Below are positions 45,294-58,126 of a stretch of 64,000 nucleotides of DNA, one piece after another. The notes under the pieces were generated by a model that saw only the letters and a list, made by a program, of their open reading frames with translations, did no database searches and was not told the origin of the DNA. The position numbers and the translations under genes were made by a program. The stretch lies in the NCBI GenBank assembly GCA_965153455.1, contig OZ234493.1, forward strand, positions 27,890,213 through 27,954,212. The letters are read 5' to 3'. How positions within the stretch are numbered: the first letter of the stretch is position 1; each line of letters opens with the position of its first letter. Source of the DNA: Sphagnum compactum (Eukaryota; Bryophyta; Sphagnopsida; Sphagnales).

Positions 45294-47356
45294 GGCAAAC
45301 TTATCCTTGGGTGGTACCACTAAGAACCACCCACCCAAAAAATTCAGGAACCTTGGGCCCATTTTTATTTTTAAAATGACAATTTCTTTTTTTCAATTCC
45401 TTATTTTTCTATTGGCTAATAGTTCATCACCTTTTTTTTCCTGTGGGTCTAGCATTTTTTTCCTACTTCTCCATGAGCTTTGTTTATGAAGTTCAAACTT
45501 GCATCAAAATTGTTGCTGCTGTTGTAAACCGCATTTCTTTCTCCCACACTTTGTGCACGAATTGCAAATTGGGTACTACTTGTTTCTTTCTTACGCAAAA
45601 TATTTGTGTCATAATGAAAAATCATGTTAATCTAATAACAACATCCATACATTCACATTTAAATTCAATCCTTGAAAAACATAATGCAAGCACGGCAGAA
45701 GTACATGGAAGTTTTTACATGTGGATGCATTGAACTCCACGTATTTGGAGCTATTGTTCAATTTTTAACTTTTGAGTTTGGTGTTTTGTTGTTGATAGGT
45801 TAAAGATAAAATCAAAAATGAAGATTTAAATCTGCAATATTTCATTGATGTGCAAGGCTTGAGAGGAGAAGGTCGAGATCTAAGAAATTTGACAGAGAGA
45901 GATGTGTTTATAGATGAAATATGTGTTGTATTTGGACCCCACTGTGACAAGAATGGCTAGAAATATAAACTGCAAATCAACAAGGAATTTCAAGGTGTCA
46001 TCAAGAGCCTTTACTCTCGAGTTTTTAGAAAACCACATGTCATGAATGAGACCTTATCATTGGAGTTTGCTTGTGGAATAATGGTTGAGAGTAAAGGCAT
46101 TCATGTGAATTGGGCTTCTTATGCATATTTGGCATACAAAAAACAACGACATCTTGAAAGTTCAAGAAAAGCTCAACAAGAAAACTTGGTGTGACTTCAG
46201 GAACATTCACACCATGCGCAACAAAGTCTCCTTATTGTGGCTTCAAGTTTAGGGTTGTTAAACAACTTTGTAGTAACAAGTTTTAGTCGTGATGTTCTCC
46301 CTTCCAACATTCCAAACTTGAGTAGTGGTGTTACAACCCCTTCTAGAATTTCAAATTTATTACGTGTGCCTTGCCCACCTTCAAGTCTTGCACCTAATCG
46401 CCAACCTACAACATGGGCAATGAAGATGAAGGTGGAAGGCTCTACGTCAAAGAGAGTTGCTATAAAAATTGCACCTTTACAAGCCCCATTGTAGTCAATT
46501 GTTACCAAAGATGTGTTTAAAAGTGTGCATAACTTGTTGTTTGTAAAACAATAAACTTTTTTAGGTTTGAAGTAGCGCATACAAAAGCTTGTGGCAAAGA
46601 AATCACAAAAGGAACTTGAGCATTAAAGAGTTCAACTTATGTTTGATGATTATTTATGCCCAAGCTAGGGCAAGAGTTTGACAAGGTTAAAGATGATCTT
46701 GATGTGGCCTTGTTGTCTATGCAAAAGCCTTTTAAGAATCTTGTGTGTACAGATGGTGTGCTTGTAGAATTTGTTGATGACACAACAAAGCATGATCATG
46801 CTTCTAGGGTTTCAGATTTACAACAACAACTTTATTTTGAAGAGAGGAATTATAAGCAAGCAAAGTCAAAATTGTTGTCGACAAATTAGATTGTCGAGAA
46901 TGTGAAAGAAAACCTAATTGCTTGTGAGAGCACCTACAACAAGCACCTCAGAGACCAAATCATGTTTAAAAAGTTACAAACTCTCATTGCAGGGTATTGG
47001 TCAAAATTGAAAGCTGGTTGTATCACTTTTGCATGCCCAATTCCTATAGCCAGACCTTCCAATTTTGTGAAATTTTTTGTCATATATGTTCAGGATTGTT
47101 TGATTTGTAATGAAAACTTTCATTGCAATGATATATGTGTGGCTTCATGTGGTCATTGCTACCACCCTTGGTGCTTGATTGTTCAATGCACCTCTTGGAC
47201 TAAATGTCAAGTGAAAGGCTACAACTAAGAGTTTGATCCATCTTGGTAGCTACCATTTGGGTTTTTCAACAAAGCTCAAGAGAGACAAATTCACCCATGC
47301 GATCAGAAACAACATAATCTATAGGGATTTCTGGTACTTACATTCATTGGCATGGC
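45294..47356 (+). mobile_element. RING-encoding repeat element, copy 2
   Basis: Collinear with 18,533-16,460 in inverted orientation; homology starts at GCAAACTTATCCTT and fades after ATTTCTGGTACTTACATTCA. It encodes FQGVIKSLYSRVF and NETLSLEF (45,930-46,140), a serine/asparagine-rich linker (46,237-46,494), SDLQQQLYFEERNYKQAK (46,820-46,870) and a complete RING-type zinc motif CLIC...CGHCYHPWC...C (47,097-47,205) with the CGHC histidine that copy 1 has lost. Its own lesions are a TAG inside KNG-KYKL, a stop after SKLLSTN and a stop after KGYN, all open in copy 1. If expressed, the ancestor would have looked like a coiled-coil E3 ubiquitin ligase. Whether it is a transposon's own gene or captured cargo is unknown. 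Confidence 0.7.
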
Positions 47357-50300
47357 TTTAGAAAACAACTAAATCCCAAGTGGTTATTATATTTTGTGCT
47401 CATTTGTGTCTTGGCATAAAACAATCCTAGTAGTCACAAGCAACTAAGGAACACTTGTGTTGTATGATTTATATTTAAAAGATTGTCATATTGCTGGTCT
47501 ATATCAAGGAGGGCATAACTTCTGGGATTGAAAAGCCAACTTTAGGAGCATCTATTTGGCTTGTAAAATTTCGTTAAATGATACAAATATTTTGTTGAGC
47601 TATGCTTGGGTTGTTGACTTTCATTTATGACCTTGCCTTCAATATATAAAAGTGTTGTAGAGTTTAGCATGTGGACCATGGTGCATAATTTATTATGTGG
47701 TGCAAGTAGGTGTAAAGATGGTCATTTGGTTATTATTGACAACTCCATTGCCATGACCAATTGCCCGATAGAATTCCAGATTATACCATTACACAACAAT
47801 TTCCATCATAAATTTTATTTCAAGCATTGAACACTTTTTGAAAATCTTTTAAATTAACAATTATAACTTCCAAACACCCACTTCTATTAAGTTACAAAAC
47901 CTACATCCTATGCTTGTTGCATTACAATATGAAAAGTCTTTTCCTTGATAGAATTTAGGCTTGAATTTCTCAAAACTACTTAGATTAATTTCCATTGAAA
48001 GGTTTGCCTCCTTGAAGCAAGAATATAATATAAGCTACAACATGACATTGCAACATGTCAAATTCAAGGAAGCTTTTAGGAAGTATAGGTAGGAAAAATA
48101 TTACATTGCTAGATTAGCATACACATTTGTCATATTTCCTACATGTAAGATTTTGTAGATCTCTAAATTTATTCTAATCCACCTATGCGAATTCAAACAT
48201 CTAGTGTTTCATTACAAATGTTTACAATTTTGAGAACTGATCATCTGCAAGAAACACACACATATACATGTCAACCTGTAAATATTCCCAATTGGAACAA
48301 AATAGTCTGAATTGGACTATCAATTTGCAAGTTTAAACTTAGCAATTTGACATCTTCCATGGCATCTAAGGCCATTTAAAAAGAAAAAAATTAAATTAGT
48401 TACAAATGCCACCTAATCAATCCATGTCCAACATCCTTGTTAAACTAAGAATCTAGTTCACATCTGGCAAGTCTTTTTAAAAAATAGTTTCCTAAGATTC
48501 TTGTTTAGCATGGAACTCATGTTGTTTTCTTAAAAAAAATGAAACCTTCTTATAATTCTTCACATACATTTCAAACAAAATAAAGATAATGGCAACATAT
48601 TGCCAAATCATTCAAAATCCTAAACATAGAGATTATATTAAGGGTCTTTAAACTAACCATTACAAAACTTGGCACAAAAGGATATTTCCTACCAAGTCTA
48701 CATTGCAAAAGATTATTTGCAACACAAACCCATCCATAGTAAGATGTTCTTGACCAATTTAACACAATCACAAAATTCATGCACTAGAAATCTTGTCTTA
48801 GGAAAGGACAAGAAAAAGTTTGTGCCTAAATAATGGACTACATTGACAGGAACTTTACAAGGAAAGAAACTTTTGGATCTGTTCTTGTTCATTTAGTCTC
48901 AAGATGTCAAGGATACTTAAGGATGATCAAAACTTGAATATAAAAGAGTCTTGATCATGTGTTCTACTTTCAAGGAATAGAAATCTTGAGTGTCAAGGGA
49001 TTCCTTTACATCTAGTCAACTTTCAAGACATTTTTGGATGCCTATAGGAGCAACAAAGGATCTAGGAACAAAGAATTCTAAAATGGGTGCACCCCACAGG
49101 AATGGACAGCAAAGGATTAAGAAATAATTCCTAGTATGATGGACTATCCCAATAGAAATGATAAAATTCTTGACAATTTCAAGTGGTCCATTACTACAAT
49201 TAAAGATGTTCCTAAACCACATATGAGGTCAAAAAGAATACCTACTTTCAAAGAAAGTACTCCTTGCATAAAAAAATATCACAAGGCAAATCAACACTTG
49301 TGGAAGAAATTCTAAATGTCATTATCATGCAAATAACCCTTTGATTTTCTCTTTTTGATTTTCGCAACACAACCCTTAGCAAAAAAGAAAATCCAAATCC
49401 TACAATGTGCAACTACAAAACTAAACACACAAACAATGGAAAAGCAAAGTTAACAAAAATACTTGGGACTCCATCAAAATGAATCGCATGTGTTTTTCAC
49501 CTCCCAATATCAATTATCTTCCTGATGACATCTCTTTTGTTTAGACAGACTTTGTTGTTTTTAGTCCAAAACTACACCACAACATCATGAATCTATGGAG
49601 CTAATGTATCTCTCCTTTTTGACTTCCCACAAAGTGTTATTAAAAGGGGTAAGATGATTACATGATTTGGATGAACAAGGCATTGAGGATATGGACTAGT
49701 CATGGAACATTGTATTTTGAATTTTGAATTCTTGTTGGTTTTGAATCATGATGATTTGACTTGGGACTGCCCAATGGGAGAAGATCTAAGGAAGAAGAGA
49801 ATTATTCTTAGACACAGTTTTGGGAAGAGTGGGAGGATCTGTAGGTACTTTGTAGTAGAAAACCAAAAATTTTATTTTGATATACCATAGATTTTATTTG
49901 TTGTTTTTATTTCATTTCAATAAAACATGGCATTCTGTTGTAATTTTGATTCATGTTTTTAGTAATACAGAGAAGCACAGACTTCTGTAGTGGATTCTAT
50001 GTTCATGTTGTTGTGTCAATTTTTTATAGTATCAAAATGTGACAAAATGAATTGTAATCTTGTGTCTAGATTTTATTACAATGTATTCTGAAATAAACAT
50101 GACTCTGGTGTTTTAATGAATGGCAGTGTTATGTGTGTTGGGAATCAAGGTAAAAATAGTGAATGTATGCATGTGAAGTGCGAATTTGTTGTTACAATAG
50201 TGTGGAATAATTTTGTAGGAATTAAATTTCATTTTTACCATTTGGCAACCATATTGTGGGGAAATGTTTTTATGTTTTCTTTTACACTAACGAGAAGGTT

Positions 50301-50676
50301 TTCTACAAATTTTGTTGTTGTATTGTAAAGGAGAGTATTCAAACGAGTGGTTTTGTTTTTCAATTTAGAAATAATAGGGTTATGTTAGAAAGTATCAAAG
50401 GTTTAAGCGATTGATGCCGTAAGGACTTTAGAGCGATCTACAAATTTTAAAAACAAACAATTGTGAAACAACATGAATCAGACAGTGACCTAAAGTTTAC
50501 AACAACAATGGACTTGGAAGCAAATTTCCAGTCACTGAAAGACAAACAAAAGACAATCTTGAAAATGGAAAGGAGTATGTAGGGCTTAAAGAAACCCCAT
50601 ATTGGATTCTAATGTTGGATAGATGAGTTCTGAGAATAAAAGAAAGACCTATAGGGCACAAGTCATTTCTACCACA
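47357..50676. other. Intergenic, no gene seen
   Basis: AT-rich, without tandem repeats. Open frames are short and lack protein character. Confidence 0.35.
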
Positions 50677-50870
50677 CACTATGCCAAAAAGATGGATGTA
50701 TGACTACCATCCATGACTAGATGACCAGTCGTAGATGCCATTGGTGACCACATGATTGTATAGTCCATAGAAACTCATCTTTTATGCCACTGGTCGTATT
50801 TGTGCCCATAGTCGTAAATGTTATGTCACATGACTGGAGTCATAGTAGGCATGACCTAGGCCATCTAATT
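50677..50870 (+). mobile_element. Candidate CACTA-like left end with subterminal repeats
   Basis: Begins CACTATGCCAAAAAG. Within 200 bases the words CCAGTCGT, ACTGGTCGT, AGTCGTAAATG and GACTGGAGTCAT repeat in both orientations, the texture of CACTA subterminal regions. No matching right end was identified. Confidence 0.35.
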
Positions 50871-50989
50871 GAATTGATTTGATCCACCCATTTTAAAAAA
50901 ATTACTGTAAAAACGATTTAAAAAGCTCTTGGGCCATTGACACATCATAGGTAAACAACAAATCTTCATCCAGGTGGATCAATCATAAA

Positions 50990-51490
50990 GCAATATAAAA
51001 TTTGGTTTGGGTTTGCGTCAGGTTTAGTCAAGGTTCGATTTAGGCTTGGATCAACTTTGGTTTTAGTTTGCCATAAATTCAAGTAGGCTGGGTTTAGGTT
51101 TAGGATGGGTTCGAATTAACTTTGGATTAACTTCAACTTAGGTTTGGGATATGTTTGGATTAGGTTTGGGTTGGGTTTGGGTTATGTTCAACTTAGGTTT
51201 TGGATACATTTGGATTAGGTTTGGTTTAAATTTGACTTAGATTTGGGCTAGGTTTGGATTAGGTTGGGTTAGTTTCAACTTAGGTTGGGTCTAAGTTCAG
51301 ATTAGGTTTGGGTTTTCTTCAGCTTAAGTTTGGGCTAGGTTTAGGTTAGGCTAGAATTTGTTTTAGTTTAGGTTTCAGCTAGGTTCATAATGGGTTTGGT
51401 TTTTATTCGGAATACATTCGAGTGTGTTTTGGTAGGTTTGGATTAAGGTTAGTTTAGGTTCGGCTTGGTGTTAGTTTAATCTTGTGTTGG
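50990..51490. repeat. TTAGGTTTGG-like degenerate repeat tract
   Basis: About 500 bases consist of recurring TTAGGTTTGG, GGTTTGGGTT and TTCAACTTAGG words with no fixed period. The strand is strongly biased (G and T rich, C poor). Confidence 0.7.
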
Positions 51491-51899
51491 CTGCTTGATA
51501 TGATCATCACCCATCCAAGTGAACTTCCTAAATACAAATCCAAAGAGGTAGATTTTGGCACAATCTAACAACTTTATTGCCATGATAAACTAGATTGCAC
51601 AAAATTGCTTTCATTTGGTGTCAACAGGAATTAATTTCCATAACCCAAGGTCCATATCCTCCACTATGATTGTCCATGCCTTTGACCTAGCTAATCTACC
51701 CAAAAATAACACATGAACATATTACCCAACATAAGGTTTCAAGAGAAAGGTTGGTTATCATGCGCTTCATAAGCTACAATCCTTAAGAACTTGGATGACC
51801 AAACAATCATAGCGCCTAGGCAGTCCTTCATTTGTGACAGTTGGGTATCCCCTATCATATTTGCATATGGTATTACAACATTGTCATAAACACCTCTTG

Positions 51900-54680
51900 A
51901 ACTTTGATAGCAACATATTCAACATGTATATCCTTCCCAGAAAGCTTGCTTCCACTTAGCCCAAAGATAATTGTTCTTGTTGGTTTCCGTTTACAAATTG
52001 GGTCAAACAGTAGCACCTCTGTCCCCATGCGAATCTACACACCCCAAATTAGTTTGCATGCATGTGTCTCTCCCAAAAATATGTTTGGACAAATATGCTC
52101 TCATAAATTACTCCAAGATCCACCTCACATATTGTTGCAAAAATGTTCAAATCCCTAAGTTCGACTATCTGATGTGAGTACATCCCACCGTGCATGATTC
52201 TAATTTGCCATATGCATATGCACCATAGGAATGATCATGGAAATTTGGCATTTGAAAGTTCTTAACTAAACCATAATGAAAGGATTACAATTGCAGTCCA
52301 TAGTCCATACCTGAGTTGCATTCAGCTTTGTTGTAGCATGTACCTTGTTAGGTTTCAATTGATTTATGATGGTTGGGTCTTGCATACAATCAAGACATCA
52401 ATAATCAGAGTAGACACCTTTTTGCTTTAGGCGCAATGGATGTGATGGGTTATGTTCCTTGCCTTTGGAGATGCACTAGCTGGTGCATTAGCTGGATTTG
52501 GTGATTTCATCATTGTATCCTGCATGCATAACAAGTATTTCAAATTTAACATAAGGTTTAATCATAAGTAAGTTCTTTGGGAAGGGCAAGGTGTGGGTTC
52601 TTACTTGGGCCAAGGGCATTGCATAACATCCAAGTTGAACTTGTGTTTGTTCAGCATGGAGTGCACCCAATAGACTTGATATGCTTTTCACTACAACACC
52701 TGTCCCCACCACCTGTTGTGCTTCCATAATTGTCCCCAGAACATTAGTGTTGTCTTGCACACCAATGTTTGATTGTGTTATTATTGTAGCCACATGATCT
52801 ACTTCTTGCAACCCATCATGCACCTAACTACTAATGCCTTGTCCAAGTGTTGTACATTGTTTAAGGTCATGCACCTCACTCTTTTGTATTGAATCAGTTG
52901 ATTGCATGTTAATTTCTAGAAAAGGCATATGGACACCAAGTTTTTTTCGTGAAGGCCTTTTGCATGTTAATGACCACATTCAATGATGACCGTAACTCTC
53001 CAATTGTAGTTGCAAACTGTCCAATCGTAGTTGTATTTTTCTCATGTTTGCGATTTGCAATAACTTGCCATGCCATGATTCCTTCCATTTTACCAGTGAT
53101 CTCAGTGAACATTGAACATCTGGGTCCTACAATTCACATGTGTCACAATCCAAAATCAAAACAACTATTTGGTTTTGTCTGTCTTGAATTTAATTACTAA
53201 TTTCAATGCCAGTGGTCATAATTCCTGGGTCAATGCAAGCATCCAACTGCTTAGAACTTTGTCAAGTTTATCTTGGTCCAAATTAATGATGTAATTGTGG
53301 GATTGAAGTAATGAACATCACCATAACCACCACTAGCTAAAATATGAAACAAAATAATCACATGGCAAAGGGAATTTGGGTGGCTTACCACAGATGCAAA
53401 ACTGATGGGTGTAACTCCCACGTTCCCACTTTGCATCTCTCCTAGCAAAGGTTGTTGTCCATGTGCTTACATATAACCCTCTAAAACATATAGTTAGTTT
53501 GATATAAACATCGATGACATCCCATAAACTCATAACACTAGTAGTGTAATCAGTAGGTAATTACATGCATATGCATTAATAATGCACTCAACTAGGGCTT
53601 TCACTTACAATACGTGCCTTCGCTTGCAGTAGCCCACCTCAGCAAGTCTTTGAATGGTTCTTCACTTGTGATCAAGCATTACACAAGTGTTCCTACTGTG
53701 CCAAGAATTCTTGAGAATTCCAGTATTGCACCAAAGCTTGCCATATATTTTTTGCGCACATCTCTGGCTTGGCCCCACCTACACCCAACGGTAATCCCAA
53801 TTCAACTCCAAATTCAAGCATGACACTTCTAGAACCAGGCACCATTAAACCTAATGGATAGAATCCCCAAACCTTTTGCATAAGTTTTATGCCACTCCCA
53901 ACGCTTTGTCTTCATGAGTCAACCACATGTGACCCGCATGTGCTCACAATCCATACCAAGTTTAATGTAGTCAAACTGATTTTCCAAATTTTCCTTCAAC
54001 TACTCCAACTTCTCTTTGTTTTGGTAATCAATGGAGTTGCTTATGTCCAGTAGCCTTACTACATGTCTTTTTAATGCTACAAGCCATTGATTTCGGCTTG
54101 GACCAATGGCCAGCCCGTAGGGCTTATAGTGATAAGTGGTTTTGTAGCTTATTCCCCAAGCTCAGTTCTTTGCTACATTTTGGTTTTTTTGCGATTGCTT
54201 GATTTTGCCTACAAATGGCATTGGTCTGCAAACATTTAATGTCAACTTTTATTAGGTTATCAATATCTTCTTCCAATTTTGCACTCTTGCGGGGACACCT
54301 TCCATGTTCCACATGTTGCTGGCAACTATTGTAGCTTCTTGGTTGTAGACCATATGGGCTAGTTGGGTGCACCTCTTCCTCTGGATAATAAAAAAGAGGT
54401 TGTTCAGCCCTAGAAGATGTAGGTCAGGAAATTGCTAGTGGGTACGGTAGATACCTATGCATTGGGATCTGCTCATGAGTAGGATACTGATGCCCAAGGC
54501 TAGGGGCACTTGGCCTCATGCCTCTAGGGGGCATGACTGGGGGGGGGCCGCTGAGACCCCTGACCCACCACTGCCACGCCTTGGGGTGGCTACTAGTGGC
54601 ATCCTTGGGCCCTGAACCAATTGTGCACGCTTGTTTACACCGTACAAAACCATAACACTCTATCATGTGCACATGTGACA
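51900..54680 (-). pseudogene. Decayed transposon-type coding region
   Basis: Minus-strand protein-like blocks in order include RSYNSCQQHVEHGRCPRKSA (about 54,330), YQNKEKLEKLKENLENQFDY and KLGMDCEHMRVTCG (about 54,035-53,920), IYGKLWCNTGI or ALVQYWNSQEF in alternative frames (about 53,730), SEEPFKDLLRWATASEGTYC (about 53,670-53,615), ITGKMEGIMAWQVIANRKHE (about 53,095) and a 111-residue block at 52,823-52,488. A proline-rich block lies at 54,681-54,424. Frames change repeatedly and stops are common. The arrangement suggests an old transposon gene; the family is not certain, and En/Spm-like is a weak guess from the CACTA-like end at 50,677. Confidence 0.4.
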
Positions 54681-56623
54681 TGAAACACTACAACTACCTA
54701 AAATGTTAGTGTCTAAAATGTCTAAAATGTTTGCAACTACTTGAGGTTACCAACAAAGAAACTAAAAGTCCAAGTTTAAATGGAGTCAAACAAGCTAGAG
54801 GGTTAACCAACAACACAACATTCCTAAAATTGGAACTTGTTAAAGTCTTGAATGCTTCCATGTATCTTCTATTCTGCATGTTCAAGTTTAAAAGAAATAT
54901 TACTTAAATATTTGTCTATTTAATTGTAGATTTAATTGGGTTCTTTTCAACACCTAAGTGTAATGGTGACATTATCTTCACCACTGTCTCCCACGCATTC
55001 ATCTGGTGCGAGGCAGAAATCCTCATCAAGGTCAACATTGGTGTCTTCAAAGTCCACTCGAAGTAGCCGAACTAATCCACACATTGTTCTTCAGCCATAC
55101 TGGAATAACTTTTGGATGTTATTCTATTGCTACATCATGGGGGGTTTGTGGATATAACATTTGCAAGTTTGGACACCCTGGGTGTAGGTTTCATTATAAA
55201 ATGTTCCTTCAACCTATACACAACATGTGGTCAACATGATGCAGATTATAAAATGAATGAAAGTATTAACTCTAAACAATATTGTAGTTCAAATTTGAAA
55301 GCAACCAATTATTTTTCCTTTTAGGATCACTAAAAGTGCACTACATGTACCTACACTGTTGCATCTAAAGCCATACGTTTCTTCTTTTCCCACCTCTTGG
55401 AAGTGTTTTCTTCAGTAAAACCCAAATTATAGACTCACCTACTTACGTTAGGTAAAAGTTCTTCAAGCCTTTTTGGTTCTTTACGATGGTTTGTCGTCAA
55501 AGCTCCTCGTAGGGGTTTGGGTCACACTCTTGCACTTGGTTGCTTGAATAATTGTTAATCCTCTCCATAAAACCCTGAAAAACAACATATAAACCTTACA
55601 AGAAAAGTTGTAAACAAAGTTATTCCTACAAGATGTAAAGAACCAAATTCTATAATCGTAACTGTTACCTTATTGAGGCATTTGCAGACATTTGAGCACA
55701 CACAAAGGAGAAGTTGTGAAGAAAAGTTGGTGTGCATTGCCAGGAACCCACAACTCTTGTGTGAATACTGTAATAAAGCTAGCAAACACACAACACATGA
55801 ACAAGGTTAACACTTTAGGTGATATTTACAAATTTTAAACAACACTTTGCAATATTAGCCAATTCACATGGAACAATTGGGTTGGTTTAGAGGCTTCCAC
55901 ATAAAGTCAATTTGTAAATCAATCATGATTGTTGGTTGATAGATAGATAGGTTAAGTTACCAAACATACATTGTATAAACATTCGCTGGAGATGAATTGC
56001 AAACATTGGTTGGGTGGAATCAAACCAAGGGAATACAAGTGCATATTAATTAAATTGACAAATAACTACCATGCGATTACTAGCATTATGCAAAGATACA
56101 TCAGTTAAGTTGATTAGCTAATTCTTGCCCAATTACCTCTATCATGTGTGATGTAAGTGAATGCCTTGTTGAGATTCAACAAGGTACTATTCGATAAGAT
56201 TTACTAGGTTTGGCTATCATCATTGTTACCTACCGAATTCATGGGTCAGACAAAACAACGTAAACTTAGTTATTTGAAGGTTTAAGGAATCAAGGAGAAG
56301 AATGGAAATATAAGGAGAGGCAAGGAGTAGTTTTTACTAGGTAGCCTAGGATGGGTGATATTCTTGTACTCAGACCTGATAATATACACACACAACTTCC
56401 TTGTCTGATGCTGATTCTATGTGCATGTTCCATTTTCTCATGCTTGCTGATAATAGAGTGTAGCTTGCAATATGTCTTAATTATTTGGGTATGTGGTACC
56501 GTGCGTAGTTTTGTAGACAAGAACCTAGTAGCGATGTCGAACTTAATTTTCATCAAAAGCATCACTAATATTTGGTGACCATGCTGGGGATAATTAATAA
56601 CAGAAGTTCATAATGGAACATCA
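54681..56623. other. Intergenic, no gene seen
   Basis: No recognisable coding or repeat structure apart from a GATAGATAGGT patch near 55,940. Confidence 0.35.
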
Positions 56624-57171
56624 TCTTATATATAAAGTGCCTTGTCCGTGCGTGCGTGTGTCCGTCCAGGTCCTGACAGTGGAGGTCTTGTCCGTCCGTC
56701 GAGGTCCTGAAACCCAGATCGGGACCCGCCTGTCCGTCCGTCGGGTCGAGGTCCTGAAACCGGCCTAGCTCCTCTTTTCCGGGTTTTCGTGAAACCCGGC
56801 AGTTCTGTGCACGAAAACCCGGCAGTTCTGTGGATGAAATATTATACGTTTTTAGTTCCGTCCAATGAGCTCAGAGTTCTGGATGGGTGGTTATGGGGAT
56901 GAGATATCATGTATTTGTAGTTCCGTCCAATTAGGAGGAGTGATTTGTGGATGAAATATTAAAGATTTGGTAATTTTGTCCACTTAGAGCTTTCGATGGA
57001 TTGATTATGTGGATGAAATATTTATGTATTCATAAGTTTCGTCCAATTAGGAGTTCTGGATGAATGATTATGCAGGTGAGTATGGGGTTTTTTGGGGTCT
57101 CCTTTGGACTCCCAGTTTATTCCCAGTGCCGTGTCGTGCCTGCAAGCCTTGCAGGCACGGGAGCCCACTAG
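56624..57171 (+). mobile_element. Non-autonomous Helitron, 548 bp
   Basis: Has every structural hallmark: 5' end TCTTATATATAAAGTGCC after an A; 3' end CTAG before a T; and a perfect 12-bp palindromic hairpin at 57,135-57,159 (CGTGCCTGCAAG with CTTGCAGGCACG) ending 8 bases before CTAG. Insertion between A and T without target duplication fits rolling-circle transposition. The interior starts with GTCCGTCC/GTCGAGGTCCTGAAAC repeats and then about four units of roughly 60 bp built on GTGGATGAAATATT and TTCCGTCCAATTAGGAG (56,830-57,070). No Rep-helicase gene, so it depends on enzymes supplied elsewhere. Confidence 0.85.
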
Positions 57172-57279
57172 TATGAGAAAATTTCTCAAACTGTTTGGTT
57201 GCTATTTGGGTATTTCTCTACTAAATGCCTTCGGAGAGAAAGATGCCGCTTTGCAAGTGCGCGTTGGTCGGTTTTCTTC

Positions 57280-57306
57280 TTCTTCGTCTTCTTCTTCGTC
57301 GTCCCT
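57280..57306. repeat. CTT/CGT trinucleotide microsatellite
   Basis: Interrupted TCTTCTTCGTCTTCTTCTTC tract of about 27 bases between the two Helitrons. Confidence 0.8.
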
Positions 57307-57534
57307 CAGAGAACTAGACAAGTGGGAGTTGGTCTCCATCTTCTTCTGAACGTCCCTTAGGGAACTAGACAAGTGGACGATGGTCAGTTTGCATGAATTT
57401 TTCGCAAACAACACTGTCTCATGTGTTGTTGTTGTTGTGAAATTGCAATTTGGTACTTCTTGTTGAGGATCTAAGGTAGCATTTGTAGTGAGATTTTTTG
57501 GAAAACAAGAGTCTTGATCACAAGAAGCTGTTGC

Positions 57535-58126
57535 TCTCTAGTATATAGTAAAGGAAGGATGAAGCTTCCCCTGACTCCGCTCGGTACGGACAGAGCCTCC
57601 CTTATATCCGTGCGTCCCGTCAATCCAAGGGTGCACATTTGTTTCTATTTTGCAACTGGGGGTCCAAAGAGGTACTTCTATTGGGGGCATGCCCCAAAGT
57701 TCCAAAACAATTGCAGGTGGGCCAATCAATATGGCTCCATTAAAATAAGTAAAAAAGTTGTGAGGGCACCCATGATGTAATTAATATGAATCACACTATG
57801 ACATTCCTAAGAACACTCACAGTTTGAAATGCGAAGGACCGGGCGAGGGGGATCGACGGGTTAAAAACCCGGAGTGGGAAATGCGAAGGATCGGGCGAGG
57901 GGGATCGACGAGTTAAAGACCTGGAGTGGGAAATGCGAAGGACTGGGCATGGAGGATCGACGGGTTAAAAACCCAAAATGGGAAATGCGAAGGACCGGGC
58001 GAGGGGGGGCTCGACGGGTTAAAGAATTGAAGTGAAAAATGCGAAGGATTGGGCCGAGGGGGGGGGTCGATGGGGTTGAACCAAACATTGTTGAAATAAG
58101 ACACCAGTGCACGGGGCACACACTAG
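57535..58126 (+). mobile_element. Second candidate Helitron, ~592 bp
   Basis: Starts TCTCTAGTATATAGTAAAGG and ends GTGCACGGGGCACACACTAG followed by T, with GTGC/GCAC able to form a short hairpin at 58,107-58,119. The 3' end fits Helitron consensus. The 5' flank is C instead of A and the hairpin is short, so the call is weaker than for its neighbour. The 3' half is a 52-bp tandem array. Confidence 0.5.
57826..58085. repeat. 52-bp tandem repeat, 5 copies
   Basis: Units start at 57,826, 57,878, 57,930, 57,982 and about 58,036 with GAAATGCGAAGGACCGGGCG, then AGGGGGATCGACGGGTTAAA and an AACCCGGAGTGG-like end. It lies inside the second Helitron. GGGTTAAAAACCC in each unit is a short palindrome. 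Confidence 0.9.

Noticed and set aside
50990-51490. TTAGG/TTTGGG words suggesting an interstitial telomere
   Set aside because: The plant telomere unit TTTAGGG is not repeated exactly; the words are variable and interrupted, so it is a degenerate G/T-rich repeat.
52690-52715. CACTACAACACC as another CACTA terminus
   Set aside because: It lies inside the coding remnant, with no subterminal repeats or partner end.
57135-57159. Perfect palindrome as a transcription terminator
   Set aside because: Its position 8 bases before CTAG and the matching 5' end identify it as the Helitron hairpin.
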